Source: Takakia lepidozioides
Taxonomy: Eukaryota; Streptophyta; Takakiopsida; Takakiales; Takakiaceae
Reading direction: 5' to 3'
DNA length: 64,000 nt
Assembly: GCA_030704615.1 (NCBI GenBank)
Contig: CM060732.1
Coordinates: forward strand, 51,441,053 to 51,505,052
Part shown: positions 45,151 to 56,900 of the stretch, in pieces
Layout: every line of letters begins with the position of its first letter
How positions within the stretch are numbered: the first letter of the stretch is position 1
Made by a program: the position numbers and the translations under genes
The notes under the pieces: generated by a model
The model's database searches: none
Told to the model about the DNA's origin: nothing
The model's input: only the letters and a program-made list of their open reading frames with translations

Positions 45151-47476
45151 CTCCTTCATCTCCAGCATCTGTAGAAAGCTCATTGCCTCTCTGAATTGCA
45201 TCTGCTGGCATAGCCTTAGCTCCTTCAGTTACAATGTCAAAGCACTCTTCAAGGCCATTAGCACCCATGTGATGCCAATGATCTAGGTATGCTTGGGGAT
45301 GATGGTACATTACCTTCATCTCTCCTTCATACAGCACCACCGAGTCACCCTTTTCACAACCTTCTCCACTTCTTTCCTCAATCAAACTGTCACTTGGTGG
45401 AGCGGCTGTTCCAGAGCTGCTCTGCTCTTGTTTTTTCAGCTCCATAGGCTGCAGATTACTCTCTACAGAGACATGACTTGTCATGAGCTGCCTCCCATAC
45501 AAGACATGCAGCTCCTTCACTTTAATGCTTGAGCTTGCACTGAGCATTCTCAGATGTCCTCGTGTACCCGGATCCCATACCCTTTGCTGGGCATAGTTCA
45601 TTGGCTGACCTCTGAACGTTATCAGGTCAACCAGGGTCTTCTCAGCAGAAAGGCCAACCTTCTCTTTCTGATCCCTATGCATCCTCTCCATCCCAAGATG
45701 CATCTCTCTAAGAGAGTCAAACTTTGCTGCTAGTTTCCCCATTTTCCACAACAAGAGTGTTGAACCGTGAGAAGATTTCAAATCTTTCTTGTGAACGGTA
45801 CTCAAATCTCCCATCCTTTGTTTTGTGGGTGGGAATTCAAGTTTCCTTGTATCAACATCTACAGTTTCAAGGGCTGGAGAGACACTCTGGCTTTTGGCAC
45901 GAACTGGTGATTTCAGCGGACTCACATCTGATCCCAAGTTGTCATGCAAGCTGATGTCTCTTGTGCACTCAACCAACATCCACTTAGACATACCATCTTC
46001 CTTGTCATCCTTCTCATGTGCTATATTGGTCGTATGTCCTCCTTTACTTGAGTGTTCCGAACTCCTTTTGTATTCAGGTTCATTGTCCTCCTTTGTCTTG
46101 CATTGCGCACATCTCACTCCTCCCATTCCCAATTGGTGTCCACATGTGTGTCTTTCTTTACACTCCATATGACCCTTCTTGGATGAACAAAAGGCAGTGA
46201 CCTGCCCATCTACATAGCATTGGTCGTGCAACTGAAACTTCCTACTTCTGAACTCTTCTTCACTCAATAAATTTTGACCACACAACCCTTGCACGTTGTC
46301 GTTGATGACATCAAGATTTCTGTATATTGGTGTGGTGGCGGTATCATGATCAAGACAATCATCCCTTGCTTCTAACTCTTGCTTGGTTCCACATTTTTTC
46401 CGCATGTCTTGCTCTATCTCCAACTGTGCATCCTTTATGTCTGATTCCAGAGGTGCATCTTGATCCAGACCCTTTCTCGTTTGAGCGAGCAATGTACACT
46501 CTTCCTCTACCCATCCCATCAGATCTGCCCAAGACTCCTTGTCATCTTCGTCTCTCAAGACACTCACTTCACAGGTTGTACCACTAATCCTTGGTGAGTT
46601 GGCAACACTATGCCCATACTCCCCAAGCATGTCTTGATCTACATGTGCCTTTGTAGAAGACCTTAGGATCTGCACAGGAACTTGCAATCTAGGTGCACAC
46701 TCTTCATTGACACCTGATTGACTCTCTGTTGAACAAAAGATATCTTCCAAGATCTCTTCTTCCACATCACAAAACACATTCACAACGTTTGTGCCAAGAG
46801 AGCTTACACATTCGAATTCCATCCTTCTGCTGCTCTTCGACTCCCATTGTTCCAACATTTCACAGCCTGAATCTTGCATTCCACATGTTCCCATTTGCAG
46901 CCCCAGCCGGTGATTCTTTTCACTTCGGATCTGATTCTGTCTTGATGGACATGCAGTGCAACACTCTACTTGCTGCCTTGTTTTGTTCAAGTTGAGAACT
47001 CGAGGAAGCATTGCAGGGACTTCACTGGTGTGGTTCTTCTCCCTAAAGCACCTCCGTGACATTGTTTTGTGATCTGGTATAGGTTTATGATCAATAGAAC
47101 TCACAGGTGTGAACCTGTTGTGCTTATCCTTCTCAATCAGAGATAATTTCTCTTCCATCCCTGTAACAGACTCTTCCACATTGGTATCTATCTCATCAAA
47201 CTTCCTTGCTAACATCACTTCATTCTTACTTGATTGATCTTCTCCTCCAAATTTCAAGATTATGGCTACTTGAAAATCATGCCAGTTCATGGGCCTTGGT
47301 TTTTGTATACGATGCCAAGTATCTGCCCGTCCCTTGAGATTCAGCCATGCCGATACAAATAACTTGTGCTTATCATAGCTCCGGATTTCTCCATCCCTTT
47401 TCAGATTCTGGATCCAGCTGCAAACATCCTCATCCTCCTTCCCGTAAAATGGAATGTTAGTCACCATTGCTCGCAA
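44963..47476 (-). CDS. Element D Gag-like protein continuing into PPR sequence (837 codons)
   Basis: The frame starts 57 bp after the primer-binding site. Residues 1-110 look like a retrotransposon Gag: 'NIPFYGKEDEDVCSWIQNLK', 'SAWLNLKGRADTWHRIQ', 'NWHDFQVAIILKFGG' and 'ARKFDEIDTNVEES'. The middle (about 120-750) is long, charged, with many His/Cys/Asp residues and no family I recognise. The last 60 residues are PPR-like. The frame is uninterrupted over 2.5 kb. Gag would allow particle formation with enzymes supplied by another element. A Gag-PPR chimera is inferred from frame continuity; transcripts are needed to show it. Confidence 0.65.
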   Translation of the reverse strand: MRAMVTNIPFYGKEDEDVCSWIQNLKRDGEIRSYDKHKLFVSAWLNLKGRADTWHRIQKPRPMNWHDFQVAIILKFGGEDQSSKNEVMLARKFDEIDTNVEESVTGMEEKLSLIEKDKHNRFTPVSSIDHKPIPDHKTMSRRCFREKNHTSEVPAMLPRVLNLNKTRQQVECCTACPSRQNQIRSEKNHRLGLQMGTCGMQDSGCEMLEQWESKSSRRMEFECVSSLGTNVVNVFCDVEEEILEDIFCSTESQSGVNEECAPRLQVPVQILRSSTKAHVDQDMLGEYGHSVANSPRISGTTCEVSVLRDEDDKESWADLMGWVEEECTLLAQTRKGLDQDAPLESDIKDAQLEIEQDMRKKCGTKQELEARDDCLDHDTATTPIYRNLDVINDNVQGLCGQNLLSEEEFRSRKFQLHDQCYVDGQVTAFCSSKKGHMECKERHTCGHQLGMGGVRCAQCKTKEDNEPEYKRSSEHSSKGGHTTNIAHEKDDKEDGMSKWMLVECTRDISLHDNLGSDVSPLKSPVRAKSQSVSPALETVDVDTRKLEFPPTKQRMGDLSTVHKKDLKSSHGSTLLLWKMGKLAAKFDSLREMHLGMERMHRDQKEKVGLSAEKTLVDLITFRGQPMNYAQQRVWDPGTRGHLRMLSASSSIKVKELHVLYGRQLMTSHVSVESNLQPMELKKQEQSSSGTAAPPSDSLIEERSGEGCEKGDSVVLYEGEMKVMYHHPQAYLDHWHHMGANGLEECFDIVTEGAKAMPADAIQRGNELSTDAGDEGEKPKQVTFLCVLNACANLADRVKGEEVHDDSIKSGIAPDIIMETAIVDRYAKRGSMNAQHCV

Positions 47477-47532
47477 TCACTCCCCTATCTTGCTACACTA
47501 AATCCTACATTTCCCGGATCAAAGACCGGCCT

Positions 47533-47544
47533 GCTCTGATACCA
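47533..47544 (-). promoter_or_regulatory. Element D primer-binding site (tRNA-iMet type)
   Basis: The minus strand reads TGGTATCAGAGC, the standard plant primer site complementary to the 3' end of initiator-Met tRNA, directly at the end of the 5' LTR. Confidence 0.9.
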
Positions 47545-48075
47545 AAAGAAGGGGCGTGAATCCCCTTCTGGTTAATCCTAAATCTGTACTCCTCCTACTC
47601 GTCCCTGTTGAAGTATCAGGGCAAAGGAAAGGAGCGTTCTCTTTTCTGTCCAACCATCGTCATGAGGCTATATGGGTTTTTCCTTCAGGTTCGTTCGTGA
47701 TCAGAGTTTGCGGAATCCTCATCCACGCCGCAGCGGAAGAGAAGACATGGATGGGAGTCTTTGGTTTGTTCTTGCCCTCGGTTCTACTTCTATGCAACAG
47801 CCTGGCCCTATGCTCACTGCGCCAACAGTGTTGGCGTGATCTTTTATGTGATGCAAGCAGCCCAATGGCAGCGGTGAATACGACCCTTAATGTGAACCCC
47901 CTTGAGCAGTGACATGTCGGAAATCCCTTTTTGTAATGGTGACACAGATTTAGAGGGAGACAGCTCAGATCTTCATAAACTGCAGGGGCACTGGTTTTCC
48001 TTCAGGATTCATGCTTTCTTCATCTCAATCTCCCCAAGTTGGCCATCCCCCCATCAACCCTTTTTGCTGAGCAGC

Positions 48076-48119
<44 letters not shown>

Positions 48120-49782
48120 CCTTTTCTCGTCTGTTTCTCTATCTCTGTCTATGTCTACAGGCTCCTTACTTCTTCACATACAGCCCATCTATCACGTAAT
48201 GCAAATGCACACTCCGCCAGGCATCCAGTGCAGCCAGCCATGAAGTCATCCTTGGTCTCACAAGGCAAAACCATCCCTTTCATCAGTCTCTCTATCTCTC
48301 TCTCTCTCTCTTCTCTCCGTCAATACTCAACCCTTCACACTACCCCTTTCTTTTAAAAGATCCCATTTCCCAAAACAGCTCTCATCCCTTCTTCAGATTC
48401 AACCTGAATACCCAACATCTCTCCTTTCCTTTCAACAAAAGGGCTTAAGTCGTTCATATCCTGATACAATGCTGAAATCACACCTTATCCCTTTTGTGTT
48501 TTCATACAGTTCCAGCTAACCCTCAGTTATCTGTCCAAGCAAACAAGCTATATCTACATTGGGTCCAGTGTATCACTACCCCCCCCGCAGCATTGTGTGC
48601 AGGTTTACAACACTGAAACAAGAACAAGAATGAAGACAACAGTGACCATTCTGTTTTCTGTGACAACAGTCTCTCTCTCTCTCTCTTCACTCATTTTTCT
48701 TACTGACACTACGACGGCAGGTGTATCCATTCCTTCCATGTTCTGGTTTGAAGTCCAGAGTCTCCATTCCATTTCCAAAAACCTTTCCTCTATCACATGT
48801 CTCCACCCTTTCCTTTCAACAACCAGGGCAGTCCTAAATCTACCAAAAGCGATTTCTAAGTCCACCCAAAGAAGAAGCCCACAGTCTACCAACTTATCTG
48901 TTTTTATCCTCCAGTGAAGCGGTGGGTCAGCCTGCCGAGATGGCACCTCACCATCGCCTGTCAGCAGCCACCACAACCTTTTCTCCTTGTCTTGATTCCA
49001 GAGTTTATCATGCCATGATGTCTCCTCATCATCCTATGGAGCATCCTGTGGTTTGCCAACTAAATTGCTCTATTCTTCTATGCATGTAGCTCTTTAAGAA
49101 CTGAAATGGACCTATAGCAAGAAGACAAAAAGGCAGCTAGAAGCCTGATTACAGATAACCTGTGTTGCCATCCAGCCAGCACTCCACATGCCTTATCACC
49201 TCCATTGATTGTGCTCAGATTCTCTTCCTTGTGCTTCTGGCAGGTGGCCGTTCTCCTTGCTTGCTCATCTGCCCATAACTGTCATCTTCAAGACAGTGGC
49301 GGCAGCGGTGGTGCGCCGCTCTCCTTACATGCTCCTATCTCCATGAATTGATCATCACAACGAGAAAGACGGCACCGCTTCCCTTTACACAGAATACCAA
49401 GCAGAGGCACTTAATGCTGCCCTCTAAACCAAGCGAAGTCCCACAGCGCAGGTACAACCTCTCAACACAGACTGCCCTGTCAACACCACAGCTCGCGGCA
49501 GCTGCTACGAATCGCCCGTCACCTTCCTCTTCGTTCTTCCTTCCTCGCGGATTTTAGGTTGAGCATCAGTGACGAAAACGTTCATCGCATGGATGAAAAA
49601 TGCATGGTCACAACTTAGCCATTTTTATTTTGGCAACGCATGAGTACAGTATGCCCACAAAATTACCTGTATGGAGGGATATATCCCTCTTGCAGTTGGT
49701 ATGATGGCCCTCCCATTATAGTGATGCAGGGTCTTAACGGTGAAGCCAAAATGTAATGTCACTCCCCTGCATTCACACTACA
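47544..49782 (-). repeat. Element D 5' LTR (2,239 bp)
   Basis: Nearly identical to 41622-43862. Its inner end stops at CTTCTTTT next to the primer site and lacks the CACA seen at the outer end of the 3' LTR, so the exact U5 end is ambiguous by about four bases. Confidence 0.9.
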
Positions 49783-49787
49783 TGTAG
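49783..49787. repeat. Target-site duplication of element D, right (TGTAG)
   Basis: Matches 41617-41621 and abuts the right LTR end CACTACA. Confidence 0.8.
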
Positions 49788-50560
49788 TCATATCCAGTCA
49801 TTCGTTTCACCTCCAGGATTGAGTACATGTCCGACCCCCTGCCGAACTCCTGCTTGCAAGATACGATGTGATTCCGCACATTCGGACTACAAACGTGCGA
49901 GACGGACTCCAAGAGGTCACGCATCTCGTCTTCGGTCAAGGGCTCTCGGTCGGAACCATCTTCAGACATGATTTTGCCAAGAGCAATCTTGTGGGCTGCC
50001 TTCAGCTGAATCTGCTTTGGTCTGGCTCCGGGGCTCAATTTCACCTCCTCTTTTATGATGTCCTGTGCTTCCTGCACAGCCTCACGCATGTTGCCTCTCG
50101 CCAAGGGGTGGCAGTGGACCCCAACGTGTATGCAAGCTCTAGTCAAGTCCGGGAGCAAATGGATAACGTAATATTGCTTGGCTCTGCACATGGACATGCA
50201 CGTCGGTGGTTCTTTGCAATGTGCACACTTGAAAGAACCCGCAGGAGCTTGGCTGGAGACAATGAATGGATGATGCGTTGTGCCAGTCCAATCCGTCTCG
50301 TTTCTCCGCCCTCCTTTGGAGAGAAAGTGGAAGCAGGTGGGATTGAGGCACCTCAGCTTCCCCGCACAGAGGACATATCGTACACGAACACCATCAGCAA
50401 TTTTCGTGCTACTGGTCTTCGTCACACACCAGGGGTGTCCGTCATGCTTTCGATCCATGTCTGTTAACATCCCCGAGGCTTTCTTTGACGAAGAAACAGG
50501 TGGAAACTCGAAGATGACATTGCCATCGACTTCGGGAGGCAGAAAGTTACCTTTCTGACT
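49788..50560 (-). pseudogene. Element E transposase, zinc-cluster N-terminal region
   Basis: The frame 50470-49778 (the last bases belong to D) begins 'MLTDMDRKHDGHPWC' and has a cysteine/histidine cluster: 'RYVLCAGKLRCLNPTCFHF', 'HHPFIVSSQAPAGSFKCAHC' and 'CMSMCRAKQYYVI', then 'ACIHVGVHCHPLARG' and a helical region ending 'VKRMTGYDY', cut by D. The cluster probably binds DNA at the ends of E; that is inference from its position before the DDE core. Upstream codons 'LPPEVDGNVIFEFPP' are in the same frame and match the relic at 30871-31749. Confidence 0.7.
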
Positions 50561-51629
50561 GGGAATTTGGCATAGTCGAGAGCAGCCAGCTCGGAGCGAG
50601 AACCATCGAGGTGATGTTGTCGTAGGAGCTGCACAATGGACCGGTTGGAGTTATGCTCGAGGGCACATGCGTAGCACCTACAGAGACGTCCATGCCGGAT
50701 TTGAACGACCGTGTGGAGGACATGGGTACCTCAATGCAATCATCTTCCTCGTCGGAAATGTCGAATACGTCCACACGAGAAGCTATGGAGGGTCTTGACG
50801 GTCCAGGTCGGGAATGATTATCGTTGCATACCTCTCTGTTGGCAGTGGCCGCCTCTCGGTTTCCGGACTCCTTTGTGGATGGTGTGGGCAGCGACTGATT
50901 CGGAAAGGGAATGGGCATTCCCACAGCTCGGTACAGGATGGTGTCTGACGGGGGAACGTGCTATTCGATTCCGCAACCTCCGTCGTTACCTAGCACGACA
51001 ATGGTCTCGTCAACCTGTCCAGGAACATCCTTCCTTTCTTCTTCCAAATAAACTGTGCCCGGTTTGAGCTTGAATTTGAACAAAGGTAAGTTTCAGTCAC
51101 TCTGCAAAGTCCTCCCTCGTTTGGGATCCAGGCTCTCCCAAGTTGCGGAGGACAGCAAACTATAGCGTAGGAATTCGGAGCCATCGAACACCGCACGGAG
51201 TTGGCAAGTGCGAGGTTCAGTATAGCGACAGACCAAGGCTCACAGGCACCATCTAAGTGGATCTGCGGAGTCCATCGACATTGGAAGTCGCACATTGAAG
51301 TGGAAAGTATTGTTTCAAGCTACATGCATGAAGGTGGGAGGTTTGATTCCATAGCCAGTGAGTAGGACAATGATGGCCGATTCGGCGACGAAATAACATC
51401 TCCTGACAGTTTCTCCTGAGGGTGGATCCAGCAGTATTCCTCGTGCAGACAGGAACGTTCGCGCTGACAAGTGCCAGGACTGCTGGTTAAAACGGTCAGA
51501 CAACCAGTTGTGCTCATCAAGACTGGCCGCAATTGTGTTGTTTCGGAACAATGCAACCCATTGAGGTTCCAGATTTCCCGTCACGAGTGATTCTGTCGAT
51601 TGCTGGTGGACGGAAATACGGCGCCGCAT
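50561..51629 (-). pseudogene. Element E transposase, far N-terminal region (frames uncertain)
   Basis: Three successive minus-strand pieces seem coding: 51629-51315 ('NLEPQWVALFRNNTIAASLD', 'GILLDPPSGETVRRCYFVAE'), part of 51295-50930 ('VDETIVVLGNDGG') and 50924-50547 ('VFDISDEEDDCIEVP', then in another frame 'SRSELAALDYAKFPV'). They change frame, which could mean introns or decay. The last piece matches the relic at 30871-31749. The start codon is not resolved; the region abuts the palindrome array. Confidence 0.45.
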
Positions 51630-53530
51630 TTCCGTATTGCATCTTGGTCATGCAACAGAGCGACGGAAATGCGGCACCGATTTTCCGTCCGGGGGAAACC
51701 TTTATACTCTCCAGAACGGAAATGCGGTAACGCATTTCCATCCAGCAAGCACGGTATGTGAAGGTGGAACGGAAATGCGGTACCGCATTTCCATTCTGAT
51801 TGAGATTATGAACAACGGGAACAGAAATGCGGCACCGCATTTCCGTCCGAGTCGCACTTTTCGACATTCCAGAACGGGAATGCGGTGCCGCATTTCCATT
51901 TTGTATCTGATGCATGGAGCTGAGGATAGAAATGCTGCAGCACATTTCCGTCCTTAAAAGACATTCATACTCTCGAGAACGGAAATGCGGTACCGCATTT
52001 TCATTCAACAAGCACGGTATGTGAGGTGGACGAAATGCGGTACCGCATTTCCGTTCTGATTGAGAATTATGAACAACGGGAACAGAAATGCGGCACCGCA
52101 TTTCCGTCAAAGTCGCACTTTTCGACATTCCATAAAGGAAATGCGGCGCCGCATTTCCATTTTGTATCTGATGCCTGGAGCCGAGTAGATTTCCGACAGC
52201 TTCATACAGCGCAATCCGACCGGTTGAGACATTCACACTATCCAGAACGGAAATGCGGCACCGCATTTCCGTTCTGACTGAAAATCGCGAACTATCTGAA
52301 CTGAAATGCGGCACCGTATTTCCATCCGAGTCGCACCTACCATCATTCCAGAACGGAAATGCGGCACCGCATTTCCGTTCTGACTGAAAATCCTGAACCA
52401 TCGGAACTGAATTGCGGCAACGTATTTCCATCCGAGTCGCACCTACCATCAGGCCAGAACGGAAATGCGGCACCGCATTTCCGTTCTGACTGAAAATCGT
52501 GAACCATCGGAACTGAATTGCGGCAACGTATTTCCATCCGAGTCGCACCTACCATCAGGCCAGAACGGAAATGCGGCACCGCATTTCCGTTCTGACTGAA
52601 AATCGTGAACCATCGGAACTGAATTGCGGCAACGTATTTCCATCCGAGTCGCACCTACCATCAGGCCAGAACGGAAATGCGGCACCGCATTTCCGTTCTG
52701 ACTGAAAATCGTGAACCATCGGAACTGAAATGCGGCAGCGCATTTCCATCCGAGTCGCACCTCCCAACATTCCAGAACGGAATGTATTAGATTTAAAAGG
52801 GAAGTGCGGCACCGCATTTCCGTTCTGATGAAATATCCTGAAACATCGGAATTGAAATGCGGTACCGCATTTCCGTCGGAGTCCCACCATCCGACATTCC
52901 AAAACGGAAATGCGGCACCGCATTTCCGTTTTGTATGTGAGGCATGGAGCTGTGGAACGAAAATGCGGGAAGGCATTTCCGCCAGCGTCAGACGTTAATA
53001 CTCTACAGAACGGAAATGCGGTACCGCATTTCCATTCTGACTGAAAATCGTGCGCAACGGGTACAGAAATGCGGCACCGCATTTCCGTTCGAGTTGCACC
53101 TTCCGACATTCTCGAACGGAAATGCGGCGCCGCATTTCCGTTTTGTATATTCGGCCTGGAGCTGTGCTACGGAAATGTGTTGCCGCATTTCCATCCATGT
53201 GAGACCTTCAACCTTTCCAGACCGGAAATGCGACACCGCATTTCTGTCCAGGTGAGACCTCTATACTTTCCCGAACGGAAATGTGGCACGGCATTTCCAT
53301 TCATCAACTAACGTATGTGAAGTGGGAACGGAAATGCGGCGCCGCATTTCCCTTCTGAATCTCATACTTGAGCTGTGGGACGGAAATGCGGCACCGTATT
53401 TCCGTTCAACAACTAAGGTATGTGAAGGTGGAACGGAAATGCGGTGCCGCATTTTCTTCCAACAAGTACGGATGTGTAGCAGAGTGATCGTACTTAACGG
53501 AAATGCGGCGCCGCATTCGCATTCTCGCTC
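51612..53530. repeat. Palindrome array 1: about 35 copies, 53-bp spacing
   Basis: Each unit has a near-perfect 22-bp palindrome: arm GGAAATGCGG, two variable bases (CA, TG, TA or CG), arm CCGCATTTCC. Starts at 51612, 51665, 51718, 51771, 51823, 51876, 51928 and 51981 are 52-53 bp apart. In 52447-52740 three exact 106-bp double units occur. Spacers differ between units but reuse phrases such as CCGAGTCGCACYT and GACATTCCAGAA. The array fills the gap between the divergent transposase and methyltransferase genes. Most center changes keep the pairing. Confidence 0.95.
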
Positions 53531-53952
53531 CAACTCATCAGACGCTGGGACGGAAATGCCTTGAAATGTGAACACGTGGAGCAACGGAATTGCTGCACAT
53601 GTCGGCACTCTATCTGACTGAAGGGGCATGAGGCGGCGCGGCCTGACCGTTGGATAATGATGTTTGATTTTCGGACGGCGGCGTACCCTCAACGATTCGA
53701 ATTTCGTAATGACGCAAACTCCACGAGGAGACACTTTCGTCCAACCTTTCGAACCCAAGTGGTGCATCACCGCCGTTTCATCTACTTTTGTCGTGTCTCC
53801 TCAGTCACCCCTCTCGCGCCCTTTCCATCTGCACTCTTTGCCCCTTTTCCCTCTCTCTGTTCTTCTTATGCTCGACTGAGAGGGGGGGAGTTCGTGCACC
53901 AGACAGGAGACCTCGTCGCAAGCTCCGGAAATTATACTTCGGACGTAGGCCA
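53531..53952 (+). promoter_or_regulatory. Leader/promoter region of the methyltransferase-like gene
   Basis: The region between the last palindrome and the first ATG. Short open frames overlap but none shows a motif. By position it should hold the promoter of the plus-strand gene; no clear TATA box was seen. Confidence 0.4.
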
Positions 53953-56900
53953 ATGCCGAAGGGGAGGAAGCAGATGCGTCTACAGGAGGAGATTGCCATC
54001 TCCGAGCAGCAGGCCACTCAGGCAACCCAGCCACCAGTGAGAGCTCCATGCGATCGGGCTGCGCGCAGCTGATCGAGCACCGAACCCCCCATTTTGCTTC
54101 TGTAATTCTTAGACTGAATGCTAGGAGACTTGAATGCAGAACATGTTTGCATGCCTAACAGGAAAGGTGGACGTGCTGGATGGATCGCAGGAATCCGAAG
54201 AGCCGCTGGAAGAGTCCGAGGAGCTAGCTGCAGCACGTACACCCACCCGATCCCCGAGCGCGGGTACTCCTGCCGGGCCTAGCCCTCTGCGATTCAAAGA
54301 CGCGTCTTCGAAGGGCAAGTTCAAAGTCTCAGAGATCGACTCGCGTTCTTCGATCATGGAGAATCGCCAGCAGGGTCGGGCCCTTCTCCAGCAAAGTCGA
54401 AGAAGAAGCAGCCCGTCCCTCTACTGGCTTCTGAACCGGCTCAGGCCGATTCACCCCCCCCAACGCGAATGAAGCAGCAGGGTAGAAGACAGATTCTATT
54501 GCAGCAGACACCTTCACCTGCAAGGATGAGGAAGCAGAAGGCAATCAGGGCGACGGCCGAACAATCTCCCGCAAAACCGCTTCCACGAGCTGAAGCTCAG
54601 ATCCTGGAGGATTTCCCGCCTGCAGATGTTGGGGCCGACTCTGCTGCAGCGAAGGCAATGGGATCGACCGTTGATCTCGATTTGGTACCGGAGGAGGGTG
54701 CTGCCGCTGAACGTTCGCAGGCAGACCTCACCACCGATGAGCTAGCAGGCCCGGAGGAGGCCTCTGCAGTGGCAGAATTGCCCGCACACAGGCCCCAGAG
54801 TGCAGCTCCAGTTGAGGATGCTCCACCTGCTCAGCCACTACCTGCACCTACAGACATGTCTCCGGAGGATTTCAAAAGTGCAGCGGATAAAATGTTGGAG
54901 GAGACACACAGTAGCATTGGCAGAGTTCTGGGCAGCAGGGTATTCCAGCGGACTCTTCGAATCCCACTCTGTCGCATGGTCTCCCTTCCCATCGTCAGGC
55001 AGGCCCTTCCCGGAGATGTGGATAAGCTCAAGTTCGCATTTCGAGAAGGGTACCGTCTGGGATCGGCAGCGTTTTTACGTTTCCATAGAGAATGAGGACG
55101 GCGAAACCCGTGGACCCACTGCCGATGAATTGTCAACGTGGGATACCCACTGGCACACTCGCAACCACGAATTCGAGGCGACGCTGAATGATCCCGACTT
55201 CGGCCATATGTCGGGAAAAATGTTCTTTGTGTGGGACGGGAATCACCGACTTCTCGCCTGGTGGGAGTACATCAAGCAGAACCATGCCAAGCACATTGGC
55301 TGGCATTACATGGTGGAGTGTGTCATCCTCAAGGTGAAGGCGGCAGACTCCTCCCTCCTCAAGAATGCCATGGCGGACCTCAACTCGTAAGATACTCATA
55401 CCCTCCCTAGCACATTCGAAATGCGGTGCCGCATTTCGGTTTCCATTCTGGTTTGATTCCGTGCTTCCGTGTACTGAACTGGAGAGTGTGCCTTGCAGGG
55501 TCACTGAGAATGCGTACGTGCATACCCACATGGCACATATGCTGTACAGGGTGAGGAAAACTGGTCTTACTGATCCGCAGATGTTTGCGGAAATGCTGGA
55601 GCCGGAGCTCATTCAGAAAGCCGTTGCAAAAACAGACCGGACATGGTATCGTCTCACTATGGATGGAATGGTGGAGGTGATATACGAAGTAAGTCGTGCT
55701 CCAATTTCCCTCTGCTCATCCTTCCCCAATTTCCAGTAATGTTTCCACATGAATCGAATGTAACGCTTCTGCATGTTTTTGTTGGCAGTCAAACATCAAG
55801 CTGGATTTGGCCCATGCCAAACGCTTCTTCATGGAAAGTGAGGGGCAGGTCAAAACGTTGCAGTCATTGACTGAGCACTTGAAGGAAGCCGGTGTCAAGT
55901 CCAGAACCAAATACAAGTCAAAGCTTGTGAAGCTGGTGGCAATTGCAGATCCGGCACTTGGAAAGGACTTCATCCCCGAGATTGCAAAACATTCTCGGGC
56001 CATGCAGCCGACCATGCAATTGGAGAAACTGCATGCATCACCTCTCAACGGCATGTGTGGAGGCGAAAAAGAAGGTGAGGTTTTCAATGCACTGAATTTC
56101 CTTCCTAGCAATAGCCACTCTCTTCCAGCCACTGACATTGGATCGGAAATGGCAGACACGGTGGCTGTCGATCTGGAATGCATCCGAGAGCATAAGGACA
56201 ATGTGGTCTTTTCCACTGGAAGTTTCCGACCCTGCAGTGGATGTGTGGGCTCAACCGCATGACTTGGTGGTTCCAGGTAATTCAAGGTACTTCCCCAGAT
56301 TTGCTTTTCTGACATGAATTCCCTGAACTGCTACGTGACAATGCATTTGGGAATGGCAGGTAATGTCGAATGCAAAGGAGCAAGTCGTAATGCACACAAA
56401 TTCGTTCGGCTTGTACGTCAAATGGGATGGAACACAGACATTGGAAGACTACGTGACACGTTTCAGATGTGCGTACAAGGACAACCTTTTCGCCAGAGAG
56501 CTACAGACAGCAAGAAGGAGCGTGGAGTTTACACATCAGGAGGGAGCGGGGAAAGCTGCAATGCGAATTGTTTACAGGTGAAGCACAGCTGCCCTTGTAT
56601 GCGAAGCCTGGTTACGAGGTTTGTCTCGGAAATGCGGCACCGCATTCGCATTTTATGTTTTCGGTGGCACTCTGCCAGTAGGTTGGTCTCAAGTTTTGCT
56701 CACGCATGCTGACTGCCTTGCAGGTATATGAAATACGTGCTCCTTCAGACAGGGGCCCTGGCTCAAGAGCCCCCGTTCTTCATGGCTTGGACCGTGGCGG
56801 GCCCAAGCTGTGTCTACACACCCGAGATGCAGAAACAATGGCATCCCGCGCATCTCGTTGGATGCCCGTGGTACCTGGACATGTCTGGCGGTATTGTTGA

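Larger units (their letters stand above)
41622..49782 (-). mobile_element. Element D: young LTR retrotransposon with Gag-like ORF and captured PPR segment
   Basis: An 8.16-kb element read on the minus strand with 2.24-kb LTRs, a tRNA-iMet-type primer site, a purine-rich tract, and only 3.7 kb of internal sequence. That holds a Gag-like ORF continuing into PPR-like repeats and a further ORF; no protease, RT or integrase is visible, so it should be non-autonomous and depend on another element. The two LTRs differ by three small indels and no substitution that I could see, so the insertion is very recent. Confidence 0.85.

Noticed and set aside
51517-53311. Many open frames on both strands through the palindrome array, with repeats such as 'TEMRCRISV' and 'NGNAAPHF'
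   Set aside because: The palindrome contains no stop codon in several frames and repeats every 53 bp, so long frames appear on both strands by chance. Reading frames differ between units and no domain appears.
51612-53530. CRISPR-like array
   Set aside because: The regular spacing and near-palindromic repeats resemble one, but the DNA is eukaryotic, spacers reuse the same phrases, units are variable and there is no cas gene.
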